In this document: piece by piece, positions 1 through 6,031 of the stretch
Numbering within the stretch: the first letter of the stretch is position 1
Layout of the letters: every line of letters starts with the position of its first letter
Assembly (NCBI GenBank): GCA_003501365.1
Contig: DNPP01000199.1
Span: 1,627 to 10,466, forward strand
DNA length: 8,840 nt
From: Bacillota bacterium
Lineage (GTDB): Bacteria; Bacillota; UBA4882; UBA8346
Reading direction: 5' to 3'
Made by a program: the position numbers and the translations under genes
The notes under the pieces: generated by a model
What the model saw: only the letters and a program-made list of their open reading frames with translations
Told to the model about the DNA's origin: nothing
The model's database searches: none

Positions 1-411
1 ACTTTGGCGGATGACTCCGGATTGGAAGTAGACTATTTAGCGGGTGAACCGGGAGTTTATTCGGCCCGTTTCGGAGAATCCGGTTGGAATGACCGTCAAC
101 GGTATGAATATTTGCTTCACAAATTAAAAAATGTGCCGTCCGACTTACGTCAGGCAAAGTTTCGCTCCGTGGTGGCGCTTTGCGATCCATCGACCGGAAA
201 GATTGAACTTGCCGAGGGCGCTGTTGCCGGGCTGATTGGAGTCGAGCCTAAGGGTAGCCATGGATTTGGTTATGATCCAATTTTTTATTTACCGGAGTTT
301 CAAAAAACCATGGCTGAACTTTCAGACGAACAAAAAAATCAGCTGAGTCACAGGGGACGGGCCATCCGGGCGATGATTCCCCGACTTAATCAGGTGTTGA
401 AGGAAAGCTGA
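1..411 (+). CDS. rdgB: XTP/dITP diphosphatase RdgB/HAM1 family (5' partial)
   Basis: This enzyme hydrolyses non-canonical purine nucleoside triphosphates (dITP, XTP, ITP) to the monophosphate and so keeps deaminated purines out of DNA. The frame is already open at base 1, so the true start lies outside the window; about 136 residues are present and roughly 60 N-terminal residues, including the family's early SxNxxK motif, are missing. Visible family motifs are LADDSGLEVD (residues 2-11, with the metal/catalytic acidic pair), the GEPGVYSARF segment, GSHGFGYDPIF (substrate pocket) and the C-terminal LSHRGRAIR. The stop codon overlaps the next gene's start (TGATG), which implies co-transcription and translational coupling with the phosphodiesterase. 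The TTG at base 4 is an internal Leu codon, not a start. Confidence 0.95.
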   Translation, partial: TLADDSGLEVDYLAGEPGVYSARFGESGWNDRQRYEYLLHKLKNVPSDLRQAKFRSVVALCDPSTGKIELAEGAVAGLIGVEPKGSHGFGYDPIFYLPEFQKTMAELSDEQKNQLSHRGRAIRAMIPRLNQVLKES

Positions 412-902
412 TGAAGATACGCCTTGGAGTGGTAGGAGATATTCACGGCAATTATCGCGGCTTAAAGCAAGCCGTCCGGGAAATGGGCCGGATTGAGACT
501 TTGCTTTTTACCGGGGACGGCTATCGCGAGATCAGCCGGTTGCAGGATGAAACCGATATCGATATCGATTTCCGGATCGAAGGGGTGGTCGGCAATTGTG
601 ATTTCTGTTCCCTTTTTCCGACCGAGCAAATATTATGTTTCGGTCGCTATAGAGTATTATTGACTCATGGTCATTTGTATGGCGTGAAATCCGATTTAAC
701 CAGACTGGGAATGGTAGGAAGAGAGCAAAAAGCGGACTTGGTGGTGTTTGGACACACCCATGAAGCTTTGTGCGACGATTGGTATGAGGTCAAACTCTTT
801 AATCCGGGTTCGCTCTCGGCGGAGCGGTCTTACCGGGGACCATCCTATGGGATTATTGAGATATCTGATGCCGGTATTAATCCGGTAATTAACCGGTTAT
901 AA
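411..902 (+). CDS. YfcE/MJ0936-type metallophosphoesterase
   Basis: A 163-residue calcineurin-like phosphoesterase of the small YfcE/MJ0936 (Metallophos_2) family, whose characterised members hydrolyse phosphodiesters with Mn2+ or Ni2+. All dinuclear metal-site motifs are visible: GDIHGN (D10, H12), GDG (D36), GNCD (N62), THGH (H86, H88) and FGHTH (H115, H117), followed by NPGS (131-134). The length is normal and there is no signal peptide or membrane segment, so it should be cytoplasmic. Its ATG lies inside the rdgB stop region, with a Shine-Dalgarno-like AAGGAA a few bases upstream inside rdgB. The rdgB-phosphoesterase pairing is a common Firmicutes arrangement. The physiological substrate cannot be deduced from sequence. 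Confidence 0.93.
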   Translation: MKIRLGVVGDIHGNYRGLKQAVREMGRIETLLFTGDGYREISRLQDETDIDIDFRIEGVVGNCDFCSLFPTEQILCFGRYRVLLTHGHLYGVKSDLTRLGMVGREQKADLVVFGHTHEALCDDWYEVKLFNPGSLSAERSYRGPSYGIIEISDAGINPVINRL

Positions 903-966
903 ATTAAACCCAAATTTAAAAGGTTTACTCTTTCTATTATCTGGAATATCAAATTGAAAGTGGAAT

Positions 967-988
967 CCCTTGACTAAGGGCTCTTTTT
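967..988 (+). terminator. Weak candidate terminator after the phosphoesterase gene
   Basis: CCCTT (967-971) pairs with AAGGG (976-980) around a GACT loop and is followed by CTCTTTTT. The stem is only 5 bp, and the site overlaps the -35 box of the tRNA promoter, so it may be coincidental. Confidence 0.35.
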
Positions 989-998
989 AATATATACT
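970..998 (+). promoter_or_regulatory. Sigma-70/sigma-A promoter of tRNA-Pro
   Basis: The -35 box is TTGACT (970-975) and the -10 box is TATACT (993-998), with an exact 17-bp spacer. The -10 ends 15 bp before the mature tRNA 5' end, which leaves a short leader. Both boxes differ from consensus at one position. Confidence 0.85.
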
Positions 999-1013
999 AA
1001 GGAATGCAACTTT

Positions 1014-1090
1014 CGGGGCGTAGCGCAGTTTGGTAGCGCACCTGCCTTGGGCGCAGGGGGTCGTAGGTTCAAATCCTGTCGCCCCGACCA
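1014..1090 (+). tRNA. tRNA-Pro (anticodon TGG), CCA encoded
   Basis: A complete 77-nt cloverleaf. The acceptor stem CGGGGCG (1014-1020) pairs with CGCCCCG (1080-1086), followed by discriminator A and encoded CCA (1088-1090). The D stem is GCGC/GCGC. The anticodon stem CCTGC/GCAGG encloses the loop CTTGGGC, which places TGG at positions 34-36, the proline anticodon. The T loop is TTCAAAT. It has its own promoter upstream and a terminator downstream. Its last 26 nt recur at 6564-6589 (see repeats), marking it as the likely integration site of the downstream island. This copy is intact and should be functional. Confidence 0.97.
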
Positions 1091-1199
1091 TTAAAAAACA
1101 TTGAAATGACGGCCTTTTTGGCCGTCATTTTTTTGACGTTCCTTTTGACGTTCTAATTTTAAAAGGCGCGTCAATGCTGGGCTTGTTCCTACTGTTTAT
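1065..1199 (+). repeat. Direct repeat copy 1: tRNA-Pro 3' end plus terminator (attL-like)
   Basis: 135 bp starting at AGGTTC in the tRNA T arm and running through CCA, the terminator and about 65 bp of downstream sequence. It matches 6564-6698 with one substitution (C at 1137 versus A at 6636). A second homologous block (toxin-antitoxin remnant) follows in both copies: the blocks are separated by 8 bp here (1200-1207) and by 98 bp in copy 2. Duplication of a tRNA 3' end is the usual trace of tyrosine-recombinase integration, but 135 bp is longer than a typical identity block and no integrase is visible. Confidence 0.9.
1104..1134 (+). terminator. Rho-independent terminator of tRNA-Pro
   Basis: An 11-bp perfect stem (1104-1114 with 1120-1130; core TGACGGCC/GGCCGTCA) with loop TTTTT and a T tract to 1134. 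The arms begin AAA and end TTT, so it could also work on transcripts from the other strand. The hairpin is copied unchanged at 6603-6633. Confidence 0.92.
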
Positions 1200-1207
1200 C
1201 TATTCTT

Positions 1208-1267
1208 CTGGCGGAAGGGAAAGTACTTGACGGGGACGCTTCTATAAAAAGCGTAAGAGAGAAACTA
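1208..1267 (+). pseudogene. C-terminal tail of a Phd/YefM-type antitoxin (remnant)
   Basis: Only about 20 codons survive, reading LAEGKVLDGDASIKSVREKL. This matches the tail of the longer remnant at 6761-6865 (LAEGKVLDGDVSLKSVREKYIV). A one-base loss before the toxin start relative to copy 2 removes the antitoxin stop and places the tail in the same frame as the toxin remnant. The rest of the antitoxin is absent: the sequence upstream is the tRNA-linked repeat. It cannot be functional. Confidence 0.65.
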
Positions 1268-1492
1268 ATGTATGAATTGATTGTTTCGGAGCTTGCACAT
1301 CAAGATTTGGATAATATCGTTTCATATATTGCCATCCAACTGGTCAATCCAACGGCAGCGGGGGATTTCCTTGATGAAGTGGCAAAATGTTACGGCTATC
1401 TAAAGTGCAATCCGATGATGTATGTAAAGTGTTAAGATAAGCGGTTGGAGGAAGCATCGTAGCGGCGGTATTTTTTTTATGCCCATTTTTAA
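1268..1492 (+). pseudogene. ParE/RelE-type toxin, inactivated (copy 1)
   Basis: The frame from ATG 1268 gives 55 residues starting MYELIVSELAHQDLDNIVSY and containing NPTAAGDFLDEV. This is the N-terminal half of a RelE/ParE-superfamily mRNA interferase or gyrase toxin, normally about 100 residues. A TAA at 1433 replaces the CAA (Gln) seen in copy 2, and a TAG follows at 1460. The same frame then reads RRYFFYAHF before a TAA at 1490, which resembles the family's final strand (RFFYA-type). The gene therefore appears to have lost about 25 internal codons as well as gaining stops. It lies next to the antitoxin tail and immediately before the zinc-peptidase pseudogene. The assignment of the last segment to the toxin C-terminus is inference. 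Confidence 0.72.
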
Positions 1493-2070
1493 GAGAGTGA
1501 TGCGCCGGGAAATATTTATGGGCTGCTTTATGATTGCTGTTGGCCAACCGGCTACCGGCATCCGGTCGGACGGAAGTGGAGTTGCAGCGGTAAACAAAAG
1601 GATTTATCAGGGGAAGAACTGTCGGAAGTAAATTATGAGCCGAAGCAACTTCCACCGCTTCACGAAGTTGCAGAGCGGTTTGGATTATCGGTATTGTATT
1701 CGCCGAAGCTGGAACGGGACTGGGGATATTACAGCCCTGCCCAAAATAAAATTGTACTGCATACGCGGCAGGAAAAGACATTTTTTCATGAATTGGGCAT
1801 GCCGCTCATGCTAAGTTTGCAATCCCGAAAGCGGGACAAGATGCCGAACAGGAAATTGTTGCCGAGTTTGTAGCTTGCGTACTTTGTAATTTGTATGGCA
1901 TCGAAGGCTTTGAATCCCACGCTTACCGGTATATTTTCGGTTATGTTGAAACGGAAAACCCGCCAATGATGGTGCAAAAAGTTATGAAGGTACTGGCGGA
2001 GGTGGAGAAATGTTCAAAGCTGATTTTAGAGAATGCCAATGTGGAATCGCTGAAAAGGATTACCGCTTAA
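1493..2070 (+). pseudogene. ArdC-like zincin metallopeptidase, frameshifted
   Basis: The first frame is open from 1493 to about 1870 and includes SGEELSEVNYEPK and FFHELG, the start of an HExxH zinc site. One base is missing at 1798-1800: restoring a C turns GGCAT into Gly-His, and the shifted frame continues HAAHAKF, GQDAEQEIVAEFVA and on to the TAA at 2068-2070. The combined protein shows HELGHAAH plus a downstream Glu-rich helix, the pattern of the peptidase domain in ArdC-like anti-restriction proteins carried by plasmids and integrative elements. No start codon or ribosome site is convincing, and the ssDNA-binding N-terminal domain expected of ArdC is missing. The segment 1493-1600 is open but not recognised. 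An ImmA/IrrE-type peptidase is the alternative family. Confidence 0.68.
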
Positions 2071-2604
2071 ACGGGGGGCGAGTGCTCCTCGTTTTTGATA
2101 ATATTATGCAGCTCCGGTAATTGGGGGTTATCGGTGGCAACTGTCGCGCGTGGGGAGGAAATAAGAACTATGGAAAGTTGAAAGAGTAAGTGAAGCAGAA
2201 TGAATTATCAAGATCCATATTGATCGGACTTTTGAAACGATCAGGTTAATAGAGACTAAAGAAAAAGAGTCTCATGTTGAATAATTATAGTTATTAATTT
2301 TTAACACAGGTCGTAATGTTTTGAGAAATATATTTTAGGTTTTTTCGACGTCCCAAAATACTGATTTTTTAGGAAAATATAATTTTTTGTAATGTAAACC
2401 GATAATGGATATGGTGGTATTTTATGTATAGATTGGATCAAAGAGTAAAGTAGAAAAAGGAAAAGTCAAAACAGGCTGTAAAGCAGTTTTATTTAATTCC
2501 ATATTTCACATAAATATGTCTATTTTCGATAGCGGCTTATTGTATTATTCGTATTACGATATAAAATTAGAATATGTAATATTTTCCCATGAAGGATTGC
2601 TGTT
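2071..2604 (+). other. AT-rich stretch without a recognisable gene
   Basis: About 530 bp between the peptidase pseudogene and the HTH gene. No protein-coding frame of credible length or recognised RNA was found. A weak hairpin (CGAG 2079-2082 with CTCG 2088-2091, then TTTTT) could terminate transcription. Short perfect dyads occur at TGATCG/CGATCA (2221-2226 with 2238-2243) and GAGACT/AGTCTC (2252-2257 with 2268-2273). The part from about 2290 onward is markedly AT-rich and probably contains the promoter for the HTH-qat operon, but no pair of boxes is convincing. A small open stretch around 2170-2285 may be a fragment of something larger and is not identifiable. Confidence 0.5.
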
Positions 2605-2775
2605 ATGGACTATATGACCGCGAGAGAAGCATCTAAAAAATGGGATATCACGCAGCGTAGAGTACAAGCTTTATGCGTTCAAGGGAAGATACCCGGTGCC
2701 GTTCTGTTTGGAAATGCTTGGGTGATACCAAAAGATGCTGTGAATCCGCGGAAGATAGTACATAAAGGTAAATAA
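2605..2775 (+). CDS. Small helix-turn-helix (excisionase/MerR-like) DNA-binding protein
   Basis: A 56-residue protein. MTAREASKKWDITQRRVQAL near the N-terminus is a winged-helix/MerR-like HTH, and the GKIPGAVLFGNAWVIPKDA segment is the typical wing of small excisionase-like and helix-turn-helix 'DNA-binding' proteins of Firmicutes. The C-terminus is short and basic (NPRKIVHKGK). A good ribosome site AAGGA (2592-2596) lies 8 bases before the ATG. It sits 40 bp ahead of qatA on the same strand, so it could regulate the defence operon or be a leftover recombination directionality factor of the island. The sequence alone does not separate these. It appears intact and is among the few undamaged genes of the island. 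Confidence 0.8.
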   Translation: MDYMTAREASKKWDITQRRVQALCVQGKIPGAVLFGNAWVIPKDAVNPRKIVHKGK

Positions 2776-2815
2776 TTAGAGTTTACATGTTCAACTTAAG
2801 AGGTGATAATGCAAT

Positions 2816-3142
2816 ATGTGGAACGATGTTGAAACAACTCAAGATTTCCTTAACTTTTCTGTAATTGCGAAGACAGTTGCTGAACTGATTGCTGAATCAG
2901 GCGAGAAACCTATCTCTATTGGCGTTTCAGGAAGTTGGGGAGCAGGAAAATCGTCAATGGTAAAAATGATAGGCGAAGCTTTAAAACTCAAAGACGATGG
3001 GAAAGATGACAAAGAAAAAAACTATGTTTTTTTGGAGTTTAATGCTTGGCTTTATCAAGGCTATGATGATGCTAGAGCAGCCCTATTACAGGCTGTTTCA
3101 GACAAGCTCCTTGAAGAAAGTAAAAAAGTGTTTGGTCATTAG
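2816..3142 (+). pseudogene. qatA: QatA, KAP-family P-loop NTPase, N-terminal fragment
   Basis: The start is normal: AAGAGGTGA (2798-2806) precedes ATG 2816, and the protein begins MWNDVETTQDFLNF, as I recall for QatA/KAP NTPases. Walker A is GSWGAGKS (residues 39-46). A conserved strand and helix follow, VFLEFNAWLYQGYDDARAAL (71-90). The reading frame ends at a TAG after 108 residues, whereas KAP NTPases are usually several hundred residues long, so Walker B and the rest of the ATPase are gone. The sequence after about 3124 joins a different frame that appears to be the end of qatB, which points to a large deletion through qatA and into qatB. QatA is the ATPase of the QatABCD anti-phage system. 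The family call is firm; inactivity is inferred from truncation. Confidence 0.85.
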
Positions 3143-3396
3143 TCTCTTCGTTCCTAAGTTACGAGGCTTTCAGCAAGATTCAACTTGATATAGGCCAAGG
3201 TTTCGAAACAAAGGATATTCCTCTTGCTGACTGCGTAATTAGGCTTAACGATATGCGCGAATATTTAGAGTCTGAGATTAGTTCACAGGTAAATATCATT
3301 CGTAGCGAATTAGGAAACAAGCCACCGTCAGACCTACATAATGTTATGATGGCTGCAATAGAAAGAATTTTCAAAGTATTTGAGGTGACAGTATGA
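3124..3396 (+). pseudogene. qatB: Probable QatB C-terminal remnant
   Basis: A frame open from 3124 (just after a TAA) to the TGA at 3394-3396, about 90 codons, without its own start codon or ribosome site. It contains YEAFSKIQLDIGQGFETKDI, then LADCVIRLNDMREYLESEI and ends FKVFEVTV. Its stop overlaps the qatC start (ATGA), which is the coupling expected for the gene directly before qatC in a Qat operon. The position between qatA and qatC is the main support for QatB; the sequence itself I only partly recognise. It could alternatively be the far C-terminus of QatA. The first codons overlap the end of the qatA fragment in another frame, consistent with a deletion junction near 3124-3150. Confidence 0.55.
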
Positions 3397-4658
3397 GAAA
3401 GATAATTTGCTATCCACACTCATCATTGCCAAATTACTTTGACAGTGATGTTGATTATTTTGAACTATTTTCGCATCCGGCTGGTTCCCACACTAACGTC
3501 AAACCATTAGGACTTCCACTGCCCCATGAATTAAAAAAGTATGGCATCGTACCACCTATTACGGTGATTGATTTTGCTGCCTTTGCATTTTCTGTGGTTG
3601 CCGCAGATAAATTGATTCCCAGAGTTGACAGTCCAGATGGATGGACTAGGATGATAAACCTAACCATATTTGTATCCGAGCCTGAAAAATGGATGTCACT
3701 AAAAATAAAAATCGAAAAAATGCTTAAGTTTCTTACTGGGGATTTTTGGGCACTGACTTTCCAATTTGCTAAAGCCCCAGCGATTCAACCTACATACGAA
3801 CCGCTCAAACGGGAAAATGATTGTGTTTTCCTGCTTTCAGGAGGCATGGACAGTTTGGTTGGCGCAATAGACTTGCTATCCGAAAAGCGGAATCCCCTGT
3901 TCGTGTCACAGATTATCCGAGGAGATGCAACGAGACAGCAAAATTTTGCTAAGCGTTTTGGTGAGCACAATCATTGCCAATGGAGTATTGGGAGGCTAAA
4001 GGGACCGGAGGGCTCAACTCGCGCCCGCTCCATTGCATTTTTTGCTTTTGCGCTCTTAGCATCCTCTACAATTTCTAGACCAGATGGAATTACAGAAATA
4101 GTTGTACCGGAGAATGGCTTTATCAGTTTGAATGTGCCGCTAGATTCTAACCGCATTGGGAGCTTAAGCACAAAAACAACCCATCCTGTTTATATGGTAT
4201 TGCTGCAAGAAATCTGGAATGCGCTTGGAATTAAAGCGAAGTTAATTTTGCCATACAAGTACAAAACTAAAGGTGAGGTTCTTAAAGAATGTAGGGATAG
4301 AAAACTGTTGGAAGAGCTGATTTTCGAAACGAACAGTTGCGGTAAATTTCAGCGCCATGGTCTTAGGCACTGCGGTGTATGCGTACCCTGCCTTGTACGT
4401 AGAGCAGCATTTTTAGAGGCTGGGCTCCAAGATATCACACAAAAGGGCTATCATTATGACGATATCAGCAAGTCAAACTCTATGGATTTGACTGCTGTTG
4501 CGTTAGCAGTTAAGCAGGTTGAACTCTCAGGTATAAATAGATTGGTTAAGGGAAATCTGTCATTTGCTTCCCCTGTGGACAGGAGTTCCTACTTAGGAGT
4601 AGTTTCGCGCGGCATTAATGAACTTAAAAATTTTCTGAAGGGCTACGATATGTTATGA
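3393..4658 (+). CDS. qatC: QatC, QueC-like PP-loop ATPase of the Qat defence system
   Basis: A complete 421-residue protein. The PP-loop nucleotide-binding motif SGGMDS is at residues 149-154. A four-cysteine zinc site of the QueC type is at C316, C327, C330 and C333 (SCGK...HCGVCVPC). Residues 1-140 form an extra N-terminal region not found in housekeeping QueC (about 220 residues), which fits the defence homologue rather than queuosine synthesis; no other queuosine genes are nearby. QueC converts carboxy-deazaguanine to preQ0 with ATP, and QatC is expected to use related deazaguanine or amide chemistry within the QatABCD system. The start has GAGGTG (3382-3387) 5 bases upstream and overlaps the preceding stop (ATGA). 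The end overlaps the qatD start by 4 bases. It is the only undamaged gene of the operon. Confidence 0.9.
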   Translation: MRKIICYPHSSLPNYFDSDVDYFELFSHPAGSHTNVKPLGLPLPHELKKYGIVPPITVIDFAAFAFSVVAADKLIPRVDSPDGWTRMINLTIFVSEPEKWMSLKIKIEKMLKFLTGDFWALTFQFAKAPAIQPTYEPLKRENDCVFLLSGGMDSLVGAIDLLSEKRNPLFVSQIIRGDATRQQNFAKRFGEHNHCQWSIGRLKGPEGSTRARSIAFFAFALLASSTISRPDGITEIVVPENGFISLNVPLDSNRIGSLSTKTTHPVYMVLLQEIWNALGIKAKLILPYKYKTKGEVLKECRDRKLLEELIFETNSCGKFQRHGLRHCGVCVPCLVRRAAFLEAGLQDITQKGYHYDDISKSNSMDLTAVALAVKQVELSGINRLVKGNLSFASPVDRSSYLGVVSRGINELKNFLKGYDML

Positions 4659-5389
4659 TTGACATGCACTGTCACCTTGATTTATATAAAAATCCTATTG
4701 CGTTACTCCCAGAAGTCCAAAGACGTTGTAAGTACGTGTTGGCTGTTACTACCAGCCCACGCGCTTGGCAAAAAACAAAGCAAGTTTTTTCAGGAATCGA
4801 TTGTATACAGGTGGCACTCGGCCTACATCCTGAAATTGTTTCCTCAAAAATGAATGAGATTGATATGCTGTTATCAAATATCCGCCATTGTAAATATATT
4901 GGGGAAGTTGGGATTGACGGTTCTGAATAATATAAATCTTCTTTCCTAACACAAAAGGATTTATTCAGAGAAGTTGCTCGAATCGCTGAAAAATGTGGCG
5001 GAAGAATAATTAGTATACATTCAAGAAATGCGGTAAAAGACGTTCTGGACATTATTGAGAGCGATGTAGTAACTAGCGTGCCTGTTCTCCACTGGTTCTC
5101 AGGAACTATGGAAGAGCTTGAACGTGCAAATGAGCTTGGTTGTTGGTTTAGTGTTAGCCCTACAATGCTTTCAGGAAGAAAAGGGAAAAGTCTCGTCTCC
5201 AAAATGCCGTTTTCACGAATTCTGCCCGAAACTGATGCGCCATTTACTGAAAAACGTGGAATTCCTTATATGCCATGGGAAGCTTTTGAAATAATTGATA
5301 CGCTCAAAGATATTTTTTGTCTCGATACCGAGCAAATTAAAAATGAATTAATTTCCAACGCTAAACGGTTTATAGATTGGAGGCAATAA
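4655..5389 (+). pseudogene. qatD: QatD, TatD-like metal-dependent DNase, interrupted by one in-frame TAA
   Basis: The frame from ATG 4655 to TAA 5387-5389 is 244 codons, the normal size for TatD-family nucleases, with a single internal TAA at codon 92 (4928-4930). Metal-site residues are present on both sides of the stop. Before it are HCH (H5, H7), GLHPE (H58) and GEVGID (E84). After it are IHSR (H122), LHWFSG (H146) and LPETDAPF (E192, D194). No frameshift is needed, so a single substitution, for example CAA or GAA to TAA, explains the damage. The gene overlaps qatC by 4 bases (ATGA), as expected for translational coupling. Without readthrough it yields only 91 residues. The downstream part has no credible ribosome site, so separate translation is unlikely. 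Confidence 0.88.
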
Positions 5390-5638
5390 TGAAGAGGATA
5401 TAAAAAGTGAAAATCTTTCAGAATAGGTATTCCGGTTTCAATTGGTCGAGTGCCCGCTCCTTGCGGTAGATCAATAATTTCATAAATTTAATTTCTATGA
5501 ATTATTACTTTGAAATTATAATGGAATTCAGCAAAGATTGTTTACTCCCCCCAAATACATTATAATAAACTTAGCAGCTAAAAATTAAAATAGAGCTGAT
5601 GAATGTCCGAAAAAATAAGGCCTGGAGACAATAATAGC
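5390..5638 (+). other. Intergenic stretch after qatD, no gene seen
   Basis: AT-rich sequence without a credible reading frame. It contains an imperfect dyad (AATAATTTCATAAATT at 5473-5488 facing a near-complementary AATTTCTATGAATTATT ending near 5506) and a short CCGC/GCGG hairpin near 5453-5466 that lacks a T tract. No convincing terminator for the qat operon was found. Confidence 0.45.
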
Positions 5639-5790
5639 AATTATTAACAACCCGCACGGTAAAGGCTATAAATACTTGTATCCAGCGAAAAGGTCTTTTT
5701 GGAACGTTTACAAGCTTTGTAAACGCAAAGTGGGTTCAGCTATTCTGTAAGACTTTAACGAGAAAGAAGCGGACCTGGTATAAAATTTAT
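5639..5790 (+). pseudogene. Remnant of an Rpn-family (PD-(D/E)XK) recombination-promoting nuclease
   Basis: Three short stretches in shifting frames line up with the N-terminal region of Rpn/transposase_31 nucleases as I know it. They are INNPHGKGYKYLYPAKRSF (about 5643-5699), TSFVNAKWVQLF (about 5709-5745) and, after a TAA, DFNEKEADLV (5751-5780). Family members typically read NPHDKGYKYLLSSKRxF, then a SFV...W segment and LQDFxEKEADLVY. The reading frame shifts once or twice and has at least one stop (CAA to TAA before DFNEKEAD). The nuclease core beyond this region is missing. It is far too decayed to be translated and ends just before the next ribosome site. Confidence 0.55.
5705..5725. 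promoter_or_regulatory. Perfect 9-bp-arm palindrome upstream of the toxin-antitoxin pair
   Basis: CGTTTACAA (5705-5713), GCT, TTGTAAACG (5717-5725). It lies 81 bp before the antitoxin start and could be an operator. It also falls inside the Rpn remnant, so it may be former coding sequence. Confidence 0.35.
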
Positions 5791-5806
5791 CGGAGGTAAA
5801 AGTGAT

Positions 5807-6031
5807 ATGAAAACCAAAGATCTAATTGCTGAGGTAATTTCATTGCCGGTTGAACAACGGGCATTGGTTATTGATTCACTATTAAAGAGCCTGAATCCCC
5901 CGGAATCTGAAATCGATAAGAAGTGGGCTGTGATAGCTAAAAGGCGTTTAGAACAATTACATTCGGGCGAAGTTCAATCTATTCCGGGAGAAGACGTATT
6001 TGAGCGAATATGGAGCAGGTTTTCGAAATGA
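5807..6031 (+). CDS. Addiction-module antitoxin, TIGR02574 family
   Basis: A 74-residue antitoxin of the 'putative addiction module component' family, which is normally paired with a RelE/ParE toxin. It begins MKTKDLIAEVISLPVEQRAL, followed by VIDSLLKSLNPPESEIDKKW, the characteristic N-terminal pattern of this family. The C-terminal half (AKRRLEQLHSGEVQSIPGED, then VFERIWSRF) is the toxin-binding helix and tail. A strong ribosome site GGAGGT (5792-5797) lies 9 bases before the ATG. The stop overlaps the toxin start (ATGA at 6028-6031). Length and sequence look complete. Expected role: neutralise the downstream toxin and probably repress the pair's promoter; the latter is family inference. Confidence 0.88.
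   Translation: MKTKDLIAEVISLPVEQRALVIDSLLKSLNPPESEIDKKWAVIAKRRLEQLHSGEVQSIPGEDVFERIWSRFSK

Noticed and set aside
1344..1781. 145-codon open frame on the minus strand
   Set aside because: It lies opposite the toxin and ArdC-like remnants, has no ribosome site and its translation shows no domain-like pattern. It is a shadow of decayed coding sequence.
2540..2582. Promoter for the HTH-qat operon
   Set aside because: Several TATAAA/TAATAT-like boxes exist but none has a good -35 at 16-18 bp, so no specific site is claimed.
4672..5202. 176-codon open frame on the minus strand across qatD
   Set aside because: It is antisense to qatD, whose sense translation carries all TatD motifs; the antisense protein resembles nothing and is Ser-rich as shadows often are.
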